Of a stretch of DNA of 7,323 bases, positions 6,936-7,323 are shown one piece after another. The DNA comes from Paracoccaceae bacterium. GTDB taxonomy: Bacteria; Pseudomonadota; Alphaproteobacteria; Rhodobacterales; Rhodobacteraceae. Under the pieces are notes generated by a model. That model did not search any database and was not told the DNA's origin. It worked only from the letters and a program-made list of their open reading frames with translations. The translations under genes were made by a program, and so were the position numbers. Each line of letters begins with the position of its first letter. Position 1 is the stretch's first letter. The DNA is taken from the NCBI GenBank assembly GCA_009920225.1, contig RGAJ01000084.1, forward strand, positions 1 to 7,323, in the 5' to 3' direction.

Positions 6936-6997
6936 GCATAAGGTTATAAGTTTACTTAAAATGTTTGGCTATTTCTTTGGGTGACAAATAAACGATT

Positions 6998-7323
6998 TTA
7001 TTCTCTGACCCTATCAAGAATACGGCGAAGTTCGTCAATTTTGGACTGTATATTTTTTTGGGATTCCGTTTGCTTTTCAGGAATTTTATTGTCAACTTCG
7101 GCGACTTTATCGTCAGAGACCGCAACAAAGATGTTTTCAGCTACGGCTTCCTCATGCTCAGGATCATCCAATAAAGGTTCCTGTGTTTTTTTGATGCATT
7201 CCGCTGTTTTATTTGCAGATGCACGAAGATCAGGATCGCAGCGATAAATAGATAACAGACGGAATGGTTTTTTTAGATCTTCTTTTAATCTATCGTTAGT
7301 CGAAGTAGACAAAGTTTTATTAT
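6998..7323 (-). CDS. Unrecognised charged protein, C-terminal part (open at the right edge)
   Basis: I do not recognise this protein. The reverse-strand frame is open from the window edge to TAA at 7000-6998, giving about 108 residues. The only candidate start seen is TTG at 7312, with no ribosome-binding site in the eleven bases before it, so the gene probably begins outside the window. The product is rich in Lys, Glu and Asp with no membrane segment. Its middle has a Cys-containing stretch (YRCDPDLRASANKTAECIKK). An acidic Asp/Glu-rich linker leads to a C-terminal amphipathic helix (KIDELRRILDRVRE) with coiled-coil character. The complementary + strand frame is Ser-rich and starts internally, so I prefer this strand. 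The DNA is A+T-rich (23 of 60 bases are G or C at 7021-7080), unlike the core genes. It converges on the broken integrase, so it belongs to the island remnant or to a later insertion. Confidence 0.5.
   Translation of the reverse strand, partial: NKTLSTSTNDRLKEDLKKPFRLLSIYRCDPDLRASANKTAECIKKTQEPLLDDPEHEEAVAENIFVAVSDDKVAEVDNKIPEKQTESQKNIQSKIDELRRILDRVRE

Noticed and set aside
6981..7247. Plus-strand 88-residue Ser-rich frame at the right end
   Set aside because: It has low-complexity composition typical of a shadow, and lies opposite a longer charged frame that continues to the window edge.
6936..7323. CRISPR array, insertion-sequence ends or toxin-antitoxin pair in the island remnant
   Set aside because: No regularly spaced repeats, no terminal inverted repeats and no paired small genes were visible.

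Overview
The window looks like chromosomal DNA of a marine alphaproteobacterium, most likely a Rhodobacterales/Roseobacter-clade species of moderate G+C. The evidence is the protein style (transketolase beginning MDIKALRSANPEHWAKA, a ZapA operon with a small coiled-coil partner, arginase plus ornithine cyclodeaminase with an Lrp/AsnC regulator). This is inferred from protein character; no database search was possible. Positions 1 to about 5,890 read as ordinary core genome. The last 1.4 kb, after a tRNA-Leu gene, looks like acquired and decayed DNA.

Left part (1-2,100): the N-terminal 405 residues of transketolase run leftward off the window edge. A 176-bp divergent spacer separates it from a rightward two-gene operon: a 96-residue coiled-coil protein and ZapA, overlapping at TAATG. 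By position and character the first is a candidate for the Caulobacter ZapA partner ZauP. A strong GAAA-tetraloop hairpin separates zapA from the convergent arginine-degradation operon.

Middle (2,097-4,653): arginase (leftward, first gene) and ornithine cyclodeaminase (second gene) form a short operon converting arginine to ornithine plus urea, then ornithine to proline plus ammonia. An Lrp/AsnC-type regulator is divergently transcribed from arginase. The intergenic region carries three copies of a CRAAATGT(GT)TAA-like half-site, two of them forming a near-perfect dyad. This is the natural place for autoregulation and arginine/ornithine-responsive control of the operon.

Right-centre (4,655-5,694): a leftward operon of a DedA/YqaA-type membrane protein and the quinone-linked disulfide oxidase DsbB, coupled by an ATGA overlap. 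The dsbB stop lies one base from the lrp stop.

Right end (5,805-7,323): tRNA-Leu(CAA) with encoded CCA is followed at once by a tyrosine-recombinase integrase, the classic arrangement of a tRNA-targeted island. The integrase keeps its Arg, Lys and HxxR catalytic residues, but the frame ends before the last catalytic His/Trp and the nucleophilic Tyr, so it is probably dead. Beyond the break lies A+T-rich DNA with an unrecognised charged protein whose frame is open to the window edge. No convincing new system is visible in the window. The points most worth checking are the half-site cluster, the broken integrase and the unknown reading frame beside it.
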